Of a stretch of 64,000 nt of DNA, positions 41,423-50,308 are shown piece by piece. The position numbers and the translations under genes are program-made. Position 1 is the first letter of the stretch. Every line of letters starts with the position of its first letter. The DNA comes from Herbaspirillum rhizosphaerae (GTDB taxonomy: Bacteria; Pseudomonadota; Gammaproteobacteria; Burkholderiales; Burkholderiaceae_D), in NCBI RefSeq assembly GCF_001189965.1, contig NZ_LFLU01000013.1, forward strand, positions 62,001 to 126,000. The letters are read 5' to 3'. A model generated the notes under the pieces. That model had not been told where the DNA came from, did not search any database, and worked only from the letters and a program-made list of their open reading frames with translations.

Positions 41423-43084
41423 TCAGGATTTCTGCATTTGCTGCTGGAACGTGATTTCGATGAACTCGGCCGGACGGCTGACTGCAACCAGCACGGAGAC
41501 CTTCATCAGACCTTCCAGGATGTCGTCGGCAGTCATGGTTTCACCGAGACCGACGAATACGCTGAACGCATCGTCCGGGCTGGCGCCGGCCAGGCCGCCG
41601 CGCTTCCACACGCTGGTCAGGAAATTGCGCACCATGCTCTTGATGGTGACCCAGGTGTTGGCGGTATTGGGCTCGAATACGTAGGCCTTGCATGCCTGCT
41701 TGATCGACTCTTCGATCATGATCATGGTGCGGCGCACGCTGATGTAGCGCCAGTCCAGGCTGTTGCCGTCGAGCGTACGCGCGCCCCACACCAGCACACC
41801 CTCGCCGATGAAGGAACGGATCGCATTGATCGACTTGCCTGCGGTCGTGACGTTGAGATCTTCCTGTTCGTCGTTGGAGATGGCCACCGTAGGCGACACG
41901 ACGCCGTTCATGCTGACGTTGGCAGGCGCCTTCCACACGCCGCGCGAGTTATCGACCATGGTGTACAGGCCGGCCATGCCGGCGCCTGGCGGCAGCAGGT
42001 TGAGCTTCTTCTGGATCGCGACGATGATCTGCGGATACAGGTTGCTGACGGCCAGCAAGGTCTTGTTGAGCGTCAAAATCTCGGTCACCGGATCCTTGGA
42101 CTTACTGTGATCGGCGGTGATGCTCGCAAGCGCCGCGTTGAGCTGGTCGATCTTGACCTTCGCCGCAGGTGTCGGCTCCTTGGCGTCGATGATCGGCGAC
42201 AACTCTTGCTTGAGCAGCGTGGTCAGGGCGTCGAGATTGCTGATCGAGGTGAAATCGATGTCTTTTTCCTTGACGATCGATGTGTTGACCCACGGATAGT
42301 AGGCGGTGCCGAAGTCGAGGAAATTGGTGCCGATCGCGTCGCGAAATTTCGCCACACAGTCGCCGGCTGGATCCTGCCGATCCTTGTAGCCGTCATAGAC
42401 GTCCAGCAAGGCGACGCGGTTGCGCATCTTGAAGCCGCAATGCATCAGCGCGGCAGTCTGCACGTCGGTGCAATCCGCCAGCGACAGATGCACGGCGTCA
42501 GGCACCACGACCATGGTCGGTTCCTGTTCCTTGAGCAGGATATCGATGCCGCCCTTGATCTTGTCTGCGTCCAGATCGTCCTTATAGTTGCCGACCGAGA
42601 CGATATAGCAAGGGCCGCCGCCGTTCTGGAAGAACAACAGCATGCTGTAGTACAGGATGTAAGCGGTCCCGTCCTGGGTGATGGAATATTCGACGCGTTT
42701 CTTGGTGGCGATATCGGTCACGGAAAAATCGGCAACGATGGCAGGCGATCCTTGCGCCGGCGTCACGGCGGTTTCCGCTGCTGCGCCCGCTGCCGCCGTG
42801 GAGGTTGCTTCGCCGGCAGCGCCGCTGGCATTATCGGCCGGCGCCGTCTGCGTTACCGGAACCGCCTTGATCGAAAAGGTGCTCTTCGGCGCGCTGCCGA
42901 AATAAGCATGGAATTCGGCCATCGACGTGATGCGCCAGGCTTTCCCGGCCAGCGAGGTGCCCTTGTTGTCGGCGAATTCGGTATAGCCGACAAAGGCGGG
43001 CACTGCCGTCGCGACTTCGACGACAGAGTTAGGAAAGGCGTTCTTCTCGACGACATAAACACCCGGTGTTTTGTATTGCGCCAT
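41423..43084 (-). CDS. contractile tail sheath protein (eCIS locus A)
   Basis: A 553-aa sheath subunit. The N-terminal arm AQYKTPGVYVVEKNAFPNSV and the C-terminal conserved domain (GKSINAIRSFIGEGVLVWGA, WRYISVRRTMIMIEESIKQA, VFEPNTANTWVTIKSMVRNF, SRPAEFIEITFQQQMQKS) are diagnostic. Residues about 75 to 115 are an Ala/Thr-rich low-complexity loop (SGAAGEATSTAAAGAAAETA), at the place where the locus B sheath has a Lys/Ala/Glu insert. An extra middle domain makes it about 115 residues longer than the locus B sheath. A GAGGG ribosome-binding site precedes the start. Confidence 0.93.
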   Translation of the reverse strand: MAQYKTPGVYVVEKNAFPNSVVEVATAVPAFVGYTEFADNKGTSLAGKAWRITSMAEFHAYFGSAPKSTFSIKAVPVTQTAPADNASGAAGEATSTAAAGAAAETAVTPAQGSPAIVADFSVTDIATKKRVEYSITQDGTAYILYYSMLLFFQNGGGPCYIVSVGNYKDDLDADKIKGGIDILLKEQEPTMVVVPDAVHLSLADCTDVQTAALMHCGFKMRNRVALLDVYDGYKDRQDPAGDCVAKFRDAIGTNFLDFGTAYYPWVNTSIVKEKDIDFTSISNLDALTTLLKQELSPIIDAKEPTPAAKVKIDQLNAALASITADHSKSKDPVTEILTLNKTLLAVSNLYPQIIVAIQKKLNLLPPGAGMAGLYTMVDNSRGVWKAPANVSMNGVVSPTVAISNDEQEDLNVTTAGKSINAIRSFIGEGVLVWGARTLDGNSLDWRYISVRRTMIMIEESIKQACKAYVFEPNTANTWVTIKSMVRNFLTSVWKRGGLAGASPDDAFSVFVGLGETMTADDILEGLMKVSVLVAVSRPAEFIEITFQQQMQKS

Positions 43085-43105
43085 AATTTCACCCTCAGTT
43101 ATTGT

Positions 43106-44017
43106 TCAATTGATATAGATCTCTGAAACCAACGCTGCCCTGCTGCCAATCATCTCCTGCGTTACCTTGCTTACATCGGCATTGGGCAATCGCCGGATCA
43201 CTACGCGCTCACCCATTCCACCCTGCTCCCGCAACTGAAACCGCTGCGGATATTTTTGCTGCATGTCGATTTCGCCGTCGCTCATGAACACCAGCGCGCG
43301 CCGGTTTCCCGGCAAGACTTCCGGCGCTGCGGCGATGAAGCGCACCGTTTCATCGAGATCGACCACGATCAGGTTTTCCGCATCGGCGCCGACATCGCTG
43401 ATGAAGTAATATTTCCACACGCTTTTGCGTACAGAAAACCGCAGGTAATAGTCGACGCCGGCATTTGCATCTGCTCCCGCTTGATTACCCTCATCATTTT
43501 TTTCGTTCGTCTTCGCCTTCGCCTTCGCCGCAACGTGATCGGCCAGATCGATTTCCACCACCAGTACCGGCTTGCGCAACACATCGCGCGGATCGAGATG
43601 ACGCGCCACCTGCGGCTCCGTCATGGCGTGCATCAGTTCGATATCGACAAATTCGTTCGCATGCAAACACAGCCTGTTGTCTCCCGATTCCGCGGTCACG
43701 GCTGCGCCGCTGCGCGCATACAAAATCTTCTCCTGCGATGAAACCAACGGCAGCGTGTATTGCGAAAACAGCGGATCCCGCGCATACCATTTGAACGTCA
43801 GCAAGGCCGTGCCCGGCGTGCAATCGTCCAGCAAAATACTGCGCCGCGCAGCCTCGCAAAATATCGCCACGCCATTGCGCTGCGGCCGCACCAGCAGGTC
43901 GCGCCGGCGAATCCAGTCCGCCGTCTCCGGCGTCGGCATACAAGTCAACGCCGTCGCCTGCCGCTCCCAGAAGGCGTGCTCGACATCAACGCTGAACAAC
44001 GGCGCATAGAAAGACAT
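43106..44017 (-). CDS. unknown protein between terminator and sheath genes (eCIS locus A)
   Basis: 303 aa from ATG 44017 (CGGAG six bases upstream); a TTG at 44038 is an alternative. The sequence is beta-rich and has no recognised family: MSFYAPLFSVDVEHAFW near the start, LTFKWYARDPLFSQYTLPLV, VEIDLADHVAAKAKAKTNEK with a Lys/Asn/Glu-rich spacer, then YYLRFSVRKSVWKYYFISDV and RALVFMSDGEIDMQQKYPQR. The alternating hydrophobic strands and lack of signal peptide suggest an intracellular structural protein. It is the only locus A gene with no counterpart in locus B among the head-end genes. A sheath-cap accessory is possible; function unknown. Confidence 0.7.
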   Translation of the reverse strand: MSFYAPLFSVDVEHAFWERQATALTCMPTPETADWIRRRDLLVRPQRNGVAIFCEAARRSILLDDCTPGTALLTFKWYARDPLFSQYTLPLVSSQEKILYARSGAAVTAESGDNRLCLHANEFVDIELMHAMTEPQVARHLDPRDVLRKPVLVVEIDLADHVAAKAKAKTNEKNDEGNQAGADANAGVDYYLRFSVRKSVWKYYFISDVGADAENLIVVDLDETVRFIAAAPEVLPGNRRALVFMSDGEIDMQQKYPQRFQLREQGGMGERVVIRRLPNADVSKVTQEMIGSRAALVSEIYIN

Positions 44018-44054
44018 GACGCACTCCGATGGCGACAAAAAAACCCAGCAAGTT

Positions 44055-44630
44055 TCAGTGATTGGCAGCCGATGCCGGCAAACGCACGGTCGGCACGCGC
44101 GCCACGATGTCGTCCGTATCGAACGCCACCATCCGCACCTTGTACAGCACCGACGGCAAATACTTGCCGCCCAGGAGCGTCCAGATATTGCTCAGTTCAT
44201 GTATTTTCAGATTCTCGATATCGAGCACCAGCTTTTCAATGCGCGGATCCAATCCTGGCGTGACCTGGTGGTCGAACACCGGAAAGCGCTGAAAATAGGC
44301 GATTGCGCCGGAGATGAGTTTCAATGCTTCGGAATAATTGGCGCCGCTGAAATTGGCGGCGATCATGACATAGAGATTGAGGTAGAGCGGCGCGCTGCTG
44401 ACAACGCTGCGCGCGGTGCCTGCTTCGCCAGAGCTTTGCTGGCGGTAAGGTACGGTATCTTTTTCGAGATTGGTGAGGAATACCACCAATTTGTTATTGG
44501 TGTTGGGTGCGGCATGCCCTTCGGCATCGACCAGTCCGGACATCAGCACGACGTCCTCCGTCAACGCATAGGCTTGCTTGAGAAACTGGTTGAGTTGGAC
44601 AACCAGATGACTCACGGCGGCATTGATCAT
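44055..44630 (-). CDS. DUF4255 tail terminator (Pvc16-like, eCIS locus A)
   Basis: A 191-aa first gene of locus A. It has the DUF4255 pattern: HLVVQLNQFLKQAYALTEDV, KLVVFLTNLEKDTVP, LYLNLYVMIAANFSGANYSE and IHELSNIWTLLGGKYLPSVL, ending with YKVRMVAFDTDDI. The family forms the cap ring that ends tube and sheath elongation. GAAAGG lies eight bases before the ATG. It is diverged from the 218-aa paralogue in locus B. Confidence 0.88.
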   Translation of the reverse strand: MINAAVSHLVVQLNQFLKQAYALTEDVVLMSGLVDAEGHAAPNTNNKLVVFLTNLEKDTVPYRQQSSGEAGTARSVVSSAPLYLNLYVMIAANFSGANYSEALKLISGAIAYFQRFPVFDHQVTPGLDPRIEKLVLDIENLKIHELSNIWTLLGGKYLPSVLYKVRMVAFDTDDIVARVPTVRLPASAANH

Positions 44631-45155
44631 GTACCCGACACCTTTCGCAATGAAACTATTCTTTTTGTGTGAAGATTCAGCGGCGACTGCGGATGTTTCT
44701 TTTTATTTCCCTGTCCGTATTTCCTCTTTGAGATACGGTTTCCTGCTCATGATTTTTTTCAGTTTTGCAGCGGGACTCTATCATAAAAAAATCGTACTTT
44801 TGGGTATCTTTACAACATGGAAAACGAGATTTTTATTTATGACAATTCGATGACAACAACATACTCAGAAGATTTTTTCTCGACTATTTTCAATGTCCAT
44901 TGATGCAAAAGAGGCTCACTTATCGGCTAACGCAGAAACGCATTTGGGAAAAATAAAATGCATTGCATATGCCTGAGCTTGGCTTAAGCATATGCGGCGC
45001 CAATGAAGATTTCGTCAATTGACTTTCCTTGTCGTTTCAGCGCTGTTGCGTTGTTGAATATAGCGATCGGGATGTTGCCGAATTCGATCTGTTGTTCCCG
45101 ATCGCCAAGCGCAAGCAATTTCCGTGGACACCGAAGGCGGTCCTTCTCGCAAATA
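44631..45155. other. intergenic region upstream of eCIS locus A
   Basis: 525 bp without a supported gene. Bases 44640 to 44900 are strikingly A+T-rich for this genome (runs such as TTTTTATTTATGACA and ATTTTTTTCAG). This must hold the promoter of locus A; a TATGAT-like box occurs near 44780 on the minus strand but no matching -35 was found at the right distance. A nucleoid-protein-silenced promoter is possible (inference). Confidence 0.5.
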
Positions 45156-45719
45156 TCAATTGAACAACCACTTCTGCGCCAGCCGCGTATAGCGCGGCAT
45201 GATCACGTAAGTCATCAAGCCGACGATGATCGCAGCAGCAATCAGCTTGCCGATCAACTGATGTTGCAGGACCGGCGCCGCGTCGAATACCGGGCCGAGC
45301 AGCCATGGCAAGACCAGCGTCAGCGGATAAATCACCGACAAGGTCAGCAAGAACTGCTTCCAGGGCTTTGCACGCTTCTGTGCCTGGCCTGCCGGCGGCG
45401 TGAACCAGAACTCGAGGCCGGTGATGGTATCGACCGTCTCCGGCTGCTCCATCAAGGGCGCCGCTTCCTGAATCAAATCGCGTCTGGCGGACGATGCCAG
45501 CCACTGTTCCGCGTGTTCCAGCGTTTCAAACCGGATGGTGACCGTATAGCGGTTCGTGCCCGCCGGCGGCTTGATCACGGTGACGCCGCGATGGCCGGGC
45601 GCTTCGGCGGCGATGGGGAGGATGCGTTTAAGCCATTGCTCGTAACCGGACTGCGAACCGGTGCGAATGTCATGCTGGATGACGATCGTCACCATGTCGG
45701 GTTTCTGGTCATTGTTCAT
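45156..45719 (-). CDS. ABM-domain (antibiotic biosynthesis monooxygenase-like) membrane protein
   Basis: 187 aa from ATG 45719. Residues 10 to 110 form an ABM-type ferredoxin-like domain (MVTIVIQHDIRTGSQSGYEQ; HRGVTVIKPPAGTNRYTVTI; RFETLEHAEQWLAS). Two hydrophobic segments follow (LLTLSVIYPLTLVLPWLLG and LIGKLIAAAIIVGLMTYVIM). This soluble-domain-plus-two-helices layout is common in proteobacteria; the reaction, if any, is unknown and the family includes heme and quinone-type oxygenases as well as non-enzymes. It lies alone, downstream of the eut genes but after a terminator. Confidence 0.8.
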   Translation of the reverse strand: MNNDQKPDMVTIVIQHDIRTGSQSGYEQWLKRILPIAAEAPGHRGVTVIKPPAGTNRYTVTIRFETLEHAEQWLASSARRDLIQEAAPLMEQPETVDTITGLEFWFTPPAGQAQKRAKPWKQFLLTLSVIYPLTLVLPWLLGPVFDAAPVLQHQLIGKLIAAAIIVGLMTYVIMPRYTRLAQKWLFN

Positions 45720-46094
45720 GCAGGCGGCTTTCTCAGGGTGAGTTTTTATTATGTCGATGCGCTCCATCGGGCATCCGGACAAGCACAACGATGTCGCATG
45801 CCTGCTGCGGTGTCAATCCGATTGAAGCGCCCTTCTTGTTCGTTGCCGCCACCGAAATAAAAAAACGCCCGATACATGCGCATCGGGCGTCGAGGTCAAA
45901 AGTGAGAATATTGCTTTCTCTTTCTTCCGTTTTTTTAAGCTCGGACCACGCGCTATGCCTGTTCCGCTTGCTCAGGCCTTTATTCTTGCAGAAAATTGCC
46001 GGCGGACTTGACCGCCTGTCTCACATTTTCAAAAAATATATTCCCCTTCGGGCGCAATCCTGTCCATCGCCGGATGGTCGGTCGTACGGAGTCG
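45720..46094. other. intergenic region after eutC
   Basis: 375 bp with no supported gene; it contains the terminator at 45857-45890. Short frames on both strands show no family sequence. Confidence 0.5.
45857..45890 (-). terminator. Rho-independent terminator after eutBC
   Basis: On the minus strand ACGCCCGAT (45890-45882) pairs with ATCGGGCGT (45873-45865) as a 9-bp stem with an 8-base loop, followed by a run of T (complement of the A-run 45859-45865). It lies about 205 bases past the eutC stop and before the ABM-domain gene. Confidence 0.75.
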
Positions 46095-46937
46095 TCAGCG
46101 CTCGCCCAACAGGAAATTCCCGGCCGGGGCGCTACCGATTTCTGCAGCGTCGCCGCTTTCATCCTTCAGCGCAACGCCGGTCAGCTGACGCCGTCTTGCT
46201 TCAGACATCAGGTATTCCAGCTTGGCCGCCGCCGCCTCGTAAGCCAAGCCTTCAGGACGGACATTGGAAATGCAGTTGCGCTCTGCGTCCGCCATGCCGA
46301 CACGCGGCATCCAGCTCAGATACAGTCCCATGCTGTCGGGCGAACTCAGGCCCGGACGTTCGCCGATCAGCACCGCCACCAGCTTCGCGCGCAACAGGCT
46401 GCCGACTTCGTCGCCGATCGCCACGCGCCCTTGCCGCACGATGGTGAGCGGCGCCTGCTTCCATCCCGATGCGCAAATGCGTTGCTGCAAGGCGGTCAGG
46501 AAAGGAACGGCGTTCCTGGCGATCGCCAGCGACGACAGGCCGTCCGCAATGACGATGGCCAGGTCGTGAAGGCAATCCTCGCCCTGCTCCGGCGCAGCAG
46601 ACGCCAATTCACGACGCGATGCTTCACTCAGCCGCCGTCCCAGATCCGGGCGCTGCAGATACGTCAGCCGGTCGCCGGCGGCGCTGTCGAGGATGCGGCA
46701 AGCGGCTGCACCGGCGATGTCCGCATCCATCAGCCGTTGGCGCAATTGCTCTGCATCGAGTGCGAGATGCACCGCATCGCGCGCTTGCGCATGGGCGAGT
46801 TGAAATGCCAGTTGCGGCGCCGTCGGCAAGCTCACGCCGGCGCGTCCCAGCGCAATGCGCGCGGCGGTGAAGCGACGCAGCGCCTGCCAGGGATTGTCGA
46901 TGACCGGAGATTTTTCGTTTGCCTTGTCGTTTGCCAT
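46095..46937 (-). CDS. eutC: ethanolamine ammonia-lyase small subunit
   Basis: 280 aa, the light chain of adenosylcobalamin-dependent ethanolamine ammonia-lyase, which with EutB converts ethanolamine to acetaldehyde and ammonia. Diagnostic segments are [60 protein letters not shown] and [20 protein letters not shown] followed by the Cys-containing [19 protein letters not shown]. It follows eutB after 17 bases. No microcompartment shell genes are present in the window, so this is the simple, compartment-free type. Confidence 0.95.
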   Translation of the reverse strand: MANDKANEKSPVIDNPWQALRRFTAARIALGRAGVSLPTAPQLAFQLAHAQARDAVHLALDAEQLRQRLMDADIAGAAACRILDSAAGDRLTYLQRPDLGRRLSEASRRELASAAPEQGEDCLHDLAIVIADGLSSLAIARNAVPFLTALQQRICASGWKQAPLTIVRQGRVAIGDEVGSLLRAKLVAVLIGERPGLSSPDSMGLYLSWMPRVGMADAERNCISNVRPEGLAYEAAAAKLEYLMSEARRRQLTGVALKDESGDAAEIGSAPAGNFLLGER

Positions 46938-46954
46938 GTCAGCCTCGTCAGTTG

Positions 46955-48352
46955 TCAGGACAGGCGTTGCAAGGCATCGCGAAAGGTCGGCGGCACCCCC
47001 TCGCCGAGGCGGAATTGCGCGTCGCTGCTGAAGATCTGCATGCGCTGCAGCCAGGCCTCGAATTCCGGCGCGGGCCTGAGGCCAAGCACCCGCCGTACAT
47101 ACAAGGCATCGTGGAAAGACGTGGTCTGGTAGTTCAGCATGATGTCGTCCGAACCCGGTATGCCCATGACGAAATTGCAGCCTGCCGTCGCCAGCAAGGT
47201 CAGCAGATTGTCCATGTCGTTCTGGTCGGCTTCGGCGTGATTGGTATAGCAGACGTCGCAGCCCATCGGCAGGCCCAGCAGCTTGGCGCAGAAATGGTCT
47301 TCCAGCCCGGCACGGATGATCTGCTTGCCGTCGTACAGGTATTCGGGACCGATGAATCCGACCACCGTGTTCACCAGCAGCGGCTTGAACTTGCGCGCTA
47401 CCGCATAGGCGCGCGCCTCGCAGGTCTGCTGGTCGATGCCGTGATGCGCGCCCGCGGAGAGCGCGCTGCCCTGCCCGGTTTCGAAATACATGACGTTGTC
47501 GCCCACCGTACCGCGCCCCAGCGACAAGGCCGCGCTGCGCGACTCCGCCAGCAAAGCCAGGTCGATGCCGAAACCGCGATTGGCGGCCTCGGTCCCGGCA
47601 ATCGACTGGAACACCAGATCGACCGGTGCGCCGCGTGCTATGGCGGCGATCGTATTGGTCACGTGCGTCAGCACGCAGGATTGCGTGGGGATTTCATAGC
47701 GCGCGATGATCTCGTCCATCATCGTCACCAGCCGGATCACCTGCGGCAGGTTGTCGGTGGCGGGATTGATGCCGAACACGGCGTCGCCGCTGCCGTACAG
47801 GAGTCCGTCCAGCAGGCTGGCGGCGATCCCGGTGGCGTCGTCGGTAGGATGATTCGGCTGCAGGCGGGTGGACAGCCGTCCCGGCAAGCCGATGGTGTTG
47901 CGAAAGGCGGTGACGACGCGGCATTTTTTTGCGACCAGGATCAGGTCCTGATTGCGCATGATCTTGCTGACCGCAGCGGCCATCTCGGGCGTGATGCCGG
48001 GCGCGACGGCGCGCAATGTCTCGCTGTCGACATCGTCGCCGAGCAGCCAGTTGCGAAAGTCGCCGACCGTCAGATGGCTGATCACGGCAAACGCTACAGC
48101 GTCATGGTCGTCCAGGATCAGGCGCGTGACCTCGTCCTCTTCGTAAGGCACCAGCGCCTGCTCGAGGAAAATCCGCAACGGCAGCGCTGCCAATGCCATC
48201 TGCGCCACCACGCGCTGCTCGGCGCTCTCCGCCGCCACGCCGGCCAGCAAGTCGCCGGAGCGCAGCGGCGTCGCCTTGGCCATCAGATCCGCAAGATCGC
48301 GAAACTGATAGGTAATGGGACCGACCGTATGGCTGAATTGATGCAGGGACAT
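46955..48352 (-). CDS. eutB: ethanolamine ammonia-lyase large subunit
   Basis: 465 aa, the catalytic subunit with the TIM barrel that binds substrate and, with EutC, cobalamin. Recognisable segments are [80 protein letters not shown] and [20 protein letters not shown]. Length matches the family. It is the first gene of the eutBC pair. No cobalamin riboswitch could be recognised in the 223 bases upstream. Confidence 0.96.
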   Translation of the reverse strand: MSLHQFSHTVGPITYQFRDLADLMAKATPLRSGDLLAGVAAESAEQRVVAQMALAALPLRIFLEQALVPYEEDEVTRLILDDHDAVAFAVISHLTVGDFRNWLLGDDVDSETLRAVAPGITPEMAAAVSKIMRNQDLILVAKKCRVVTAFRNTIGLPGRLSTRLQPNHPTDDATGIAASLLDGLLYGSGDAVFGINPATDNLPQVIRLVTMMDEIIARYEIPTQSCVLTHVTNTIAAIARGAPVDLVFQSIAGTEAANRGFGIDLALLAESRSAALSLGRGTVGDNVMYFETGQGSALSAGAHHGIDQQTCEARAYAVARKFKPLLVNTVVGFIGPEYLYDGKQIIRAGLEDHFCAKLLGLPMGCDVCYTNHAEADQNDMDNLLTLLATAGCNFVMGIPGSDDIMLNYQTTSFHDALYVRRVLGLRPAPEFEAWLQRMQIFSSDAQFRLGEGVPPTFRDALQRLS

Positions 48353-48517
48353 GGCTGACCTTTATCGGTGTCAGCGACCAATATAGCAAAGGAGCATCGC
48401 CTGCGGAATATAAATCGGCGCGCCGCAACGAATTGACGCGCGCTGCCGGGGACTGCATCGAAGAGCTGTCCGTGCCGACGCAATGCACGGACATTTTTGG
48501 TGAAGAACCGGATCGTT

Positions 48518-48550
48518 CCGGCTGCGCCTGCACCAGCCTGGCGCAGCCGG
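48518..48550 (-). terminator. hairpin terminator candidate after the signalling operon
   Basis: CCGGCTGCGCC (48518-48528) pairs perfectly with GGCGCAGCCGG (48540-48550), an 11-bp G/C-rich stem with an 11-base loop, 26 bases past the CheY-like gene stop. No T-run follows on the minus strand, so it may act with Rho or only stabilise the mRNA. Confidence 0.4.
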
Positions 48551-48575
48551 GTTCAGTCTGCCGGCTGAAGTTGAA

Positions 48576-48944
48576 TCAAGCGCCGACCAGCTTCTTGAAC
48601 GTCGCCAGCACGGCGTCGCCCTTGAACGGCTTGACGATCCAGCCCTTGATGCCGGCAGCCTTGCCGCGTTCTTTCATGATCGGCGAATTTTCGGTGGTCA
48701 GCATGATGATGTTGACGCTGGCGTTGCCGAGTTCGCTGCGGATTTTTTCAGCCATGGTCAGGCCGTCCATGTTGGGCATGTTGACGTCGGACACCACCAG
48801 CTTGATGGACGGGTCGCCCTTGAGCTTGGTCAGGCCGTCGCGGCCGTCCACGGCCAGCGCCACGTCCAGGCCGTTCTTCTTGAGGAAATCGCCCACTTCG
48901 GCGCGAACGGTGCTTGAGTCATCGACTACCAGGATTTGTGCCAT
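48576..48944 (-). CDS. CheY-like response regulator
   Basis: A 122-aa stand-alone receiver domain. Acidic pocket residues Asp8 and Asp9 (VVDDSS), phospho-acceptor Asp53 (VVSDVNMPNMDG), switch Thr83/Thr84 (MLTTEN) and Lys105 (VKPFKG) are all in place. It carries no output domain, so it acts by binding a partner such as the flagellar switch or a downstream protein. It is the last gene of a four-gene signalling operon with a CheX-like phosphatase and a CheA-like kinase, so its phosphate level is probably set by those two. Not necessarily the motility CheY of this organism. Confidence 0.92.
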   Translation of the reverse strand: MAQILVVDDSSTVRAEVGDFLKKNGLDVALAVDGRDGLTKLKGDPSIKLVVSDVNMPNMDGLTMAEKIRSELGNASVNIIMLTTENSPIMKERGKAAGIKGWIVKPFKGDAVLATFKKLVGA

Positions 48945-48970
48945 GAGATTTTCTTTTGATAAGGGTGAAT

Positions 48971-49522
48971 TTAAAACAGCTCGAGCTCGCCGGTATCGCT
49001 TCCCAGCTCATCGGCTGACACACTGAAGTCGATATCCGCATAGGCCGACACGCACAAGCTCACGTGAAACCGCGGAGAACCGTCCATATCGACGGCGAAA
49101 TGCTGGATATGCTGGCTATTGAGTTTCTGCAGATACGCTGCGCAATTCTTGTCGATCACGTTCGGCGTCGACATGCCGATGTGCGGGAAGAAATTGCCCA
49201 GATCGCGGTTGAGGATCCCGCAGCACAGGTTGCCGCTTTCGGCGATGGCGTCCATGAAAGTCTGCTCGCTCATCTCTTCTTCCTCGATATTGTTGAGGCG
49301 CGCGAAATGGCCGCGTGTCGCCGCATCGGGAGAAAAGTAAAACATCACCATCAGGCGGAACAGATAGGACGACACCGTCAGTACCACCATCTGCTTTTCC
49401 GGGAAATCGACGGTCTCCGGCAGCGTCGAAATCTGCATCTCGACGCCCGACGGCGCCAGGCTGTTCTTCAGCGACTGCGTCAGCAGCAGATCGAAACCGT
49501 CTTTGGCGGATTGACTCAACAT
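48971..49522 (-). CDS. CheX-like (CheC/CheX/FliY family) phosphatase
   Basis: A 183-aa protein. The diagnostic phosphatase motif ExxNxxxG reads ESGNLCCG (in MDAIAESGNLCCGILNRDLG), where Glu and Asn would act on phospho-CheY. FPEKQMVVLTVSSYLFRLMV and FAVDMDGSPRFHVSLCVSAY supply the beta strands. The C-terminus is acidic (DELGSDTGELELF). It lies 26 bases before the CheY-like gene, its likely substrate. Only one motif copy is clear, as in CheX dimers. Confidence 0.82.
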   Translation of the reverse strand: MLSQSAKDGFDLLLTQSLKNSLAPSGVEMQISTLPETVDFPEKQMVVLTVSSYLFRLMVMFYFSPDAATRGHFARLNNIEEEEMSEQTFMDAIAESGNLCCGILNRDLGNFFPHIGMSTPNVIDKNCAAYLQKLNSQHIQHFAVDMDGSPRFHVSLCVSAYADIDFSVSADELGSDTGELELF

Positions 49523-49534
49523 GATGGTCGCTCC

Positions 49535-50257
49535 TTACGCCGCCAGCGCTTCTTTGGTTTTCTTGTTGATCAGGTCGAGGCCGATGATGGCGCCGATGAT
49601 CATCTTGCCGCCGGCCTGCAGATCCTGGAAGGTGGTGGTGGTGATCAGGTCGTTCTGGTACAGGTTGGCGCGGTAGCTCTTGGACAGTTTCTCGGCGCGC
49701 TGCGCCAGGTCGCGCACTTCCGACGCCACCACGGCAAAGCCGCGGCCGTGCGCGCCGGCGCGCGCTGCTTCGATGGAAGCGTTGAGCGCCACGATGATGA
49801 CCTGGTTGACGATCAGCGCGAACTCGTCGTTCTTGCGGTGCATTTCACGGTTATGCGTGATCAGCACGTTCATGTCGTCGTGCCAGCGTTCGAAGGTGCG
49901 CATGAGGCCGAGCAGGTTGCCGATGGTTTCCTGCGAGGCGTCGCAGTTTTCCAGCACGCGCGCCATGCTTTCGGAATTGCGCGAACTGAGCTGGGCGACG
50001 ACCTGCTCGGTCTCGCGCTGGGTATGCACCAGGCGCAGGTCGTTGTCGCGCCGTTGCGCTTCCAGTTCTTGCTGATGCGCGTCGATGTTCTGCTGTTGCT
50101 CCTGCAGCGTCGCCTCGACGTTGCGCTTGAGCGCTTCGACCTGCTCCAGGTCGACCATGCGCTTCATGCGCGCGCCCTGACGCTTGAGCAGCAAGCCCAG
50201 CGGCACCCCGGACAACAGCGCGCCCAGCACAACCAACAGAATCGAATTCACCATCAT
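49535..50257 (-). CDS. short membrane-bound MCP-like signalling protein
   Basis: 240 aa from ATG 50257. One N-terminal membrane helix ([20 protein letters not shown]) is followed by a long coiled coil ([20 protein letters not shown]) and the conserved hairpin tip of chemoreceptors ([39 protein letters not shown]). There is no periplasmic or other sensor domain. The descending half is replaced by an unusual end ([20 protein letters not shown]). It probably serves as a scaffold or intracellular input for the neighbouring kinase rather than a classical ligand receptor. Confidence 0.85.
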   Translation of the reverse strand: MMVNSILLVVLGALLSGVPLGLLLKRQGARMKRMVDLEQVEALKRNVEATLQEQQQNIDAHQQELEAQRRDNDLRLVHTQRETEQVVAQLSSRNSESMARVLENCDASQETIGNLLGLMRTFERWHDDMNVLITHNREMHRKNDEFALIVNQVIIVALNASIEAARAGAHGRGFAVVASEVRDLAQRAEKLSKSYRANLYQNDLITTTTFQDLQAGGKMIIGAIIGLDLINKKTKEALAA

Positions 50258-50308
50258 GAAACACATCCTTGCAATGAAACTACACAAGCCACCTGCTCTA
50301 CTAACTAA

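Noticed and set aside
1..44630. Prophage
   Set aside because: There are no head, packaging, integrase, lysis or replication genes; two cap/ATPase/tube sets with DUF4157 cargo match eCIS instead.
1..44630. Type VI secretion system
   Set aside because: No TssJLM membrane complex, TssK or ClpV is present; the ATPases are of eCIS type, and DUF4255, LysM connector and CIS tape measure proteins are eCIS markers.
45003..45860. 285-codon plus-strand frame over the ABM-domain gene
   Set aside because: It is a shadow of the minus-strand ABM-domain gene and has no recognisable domain.
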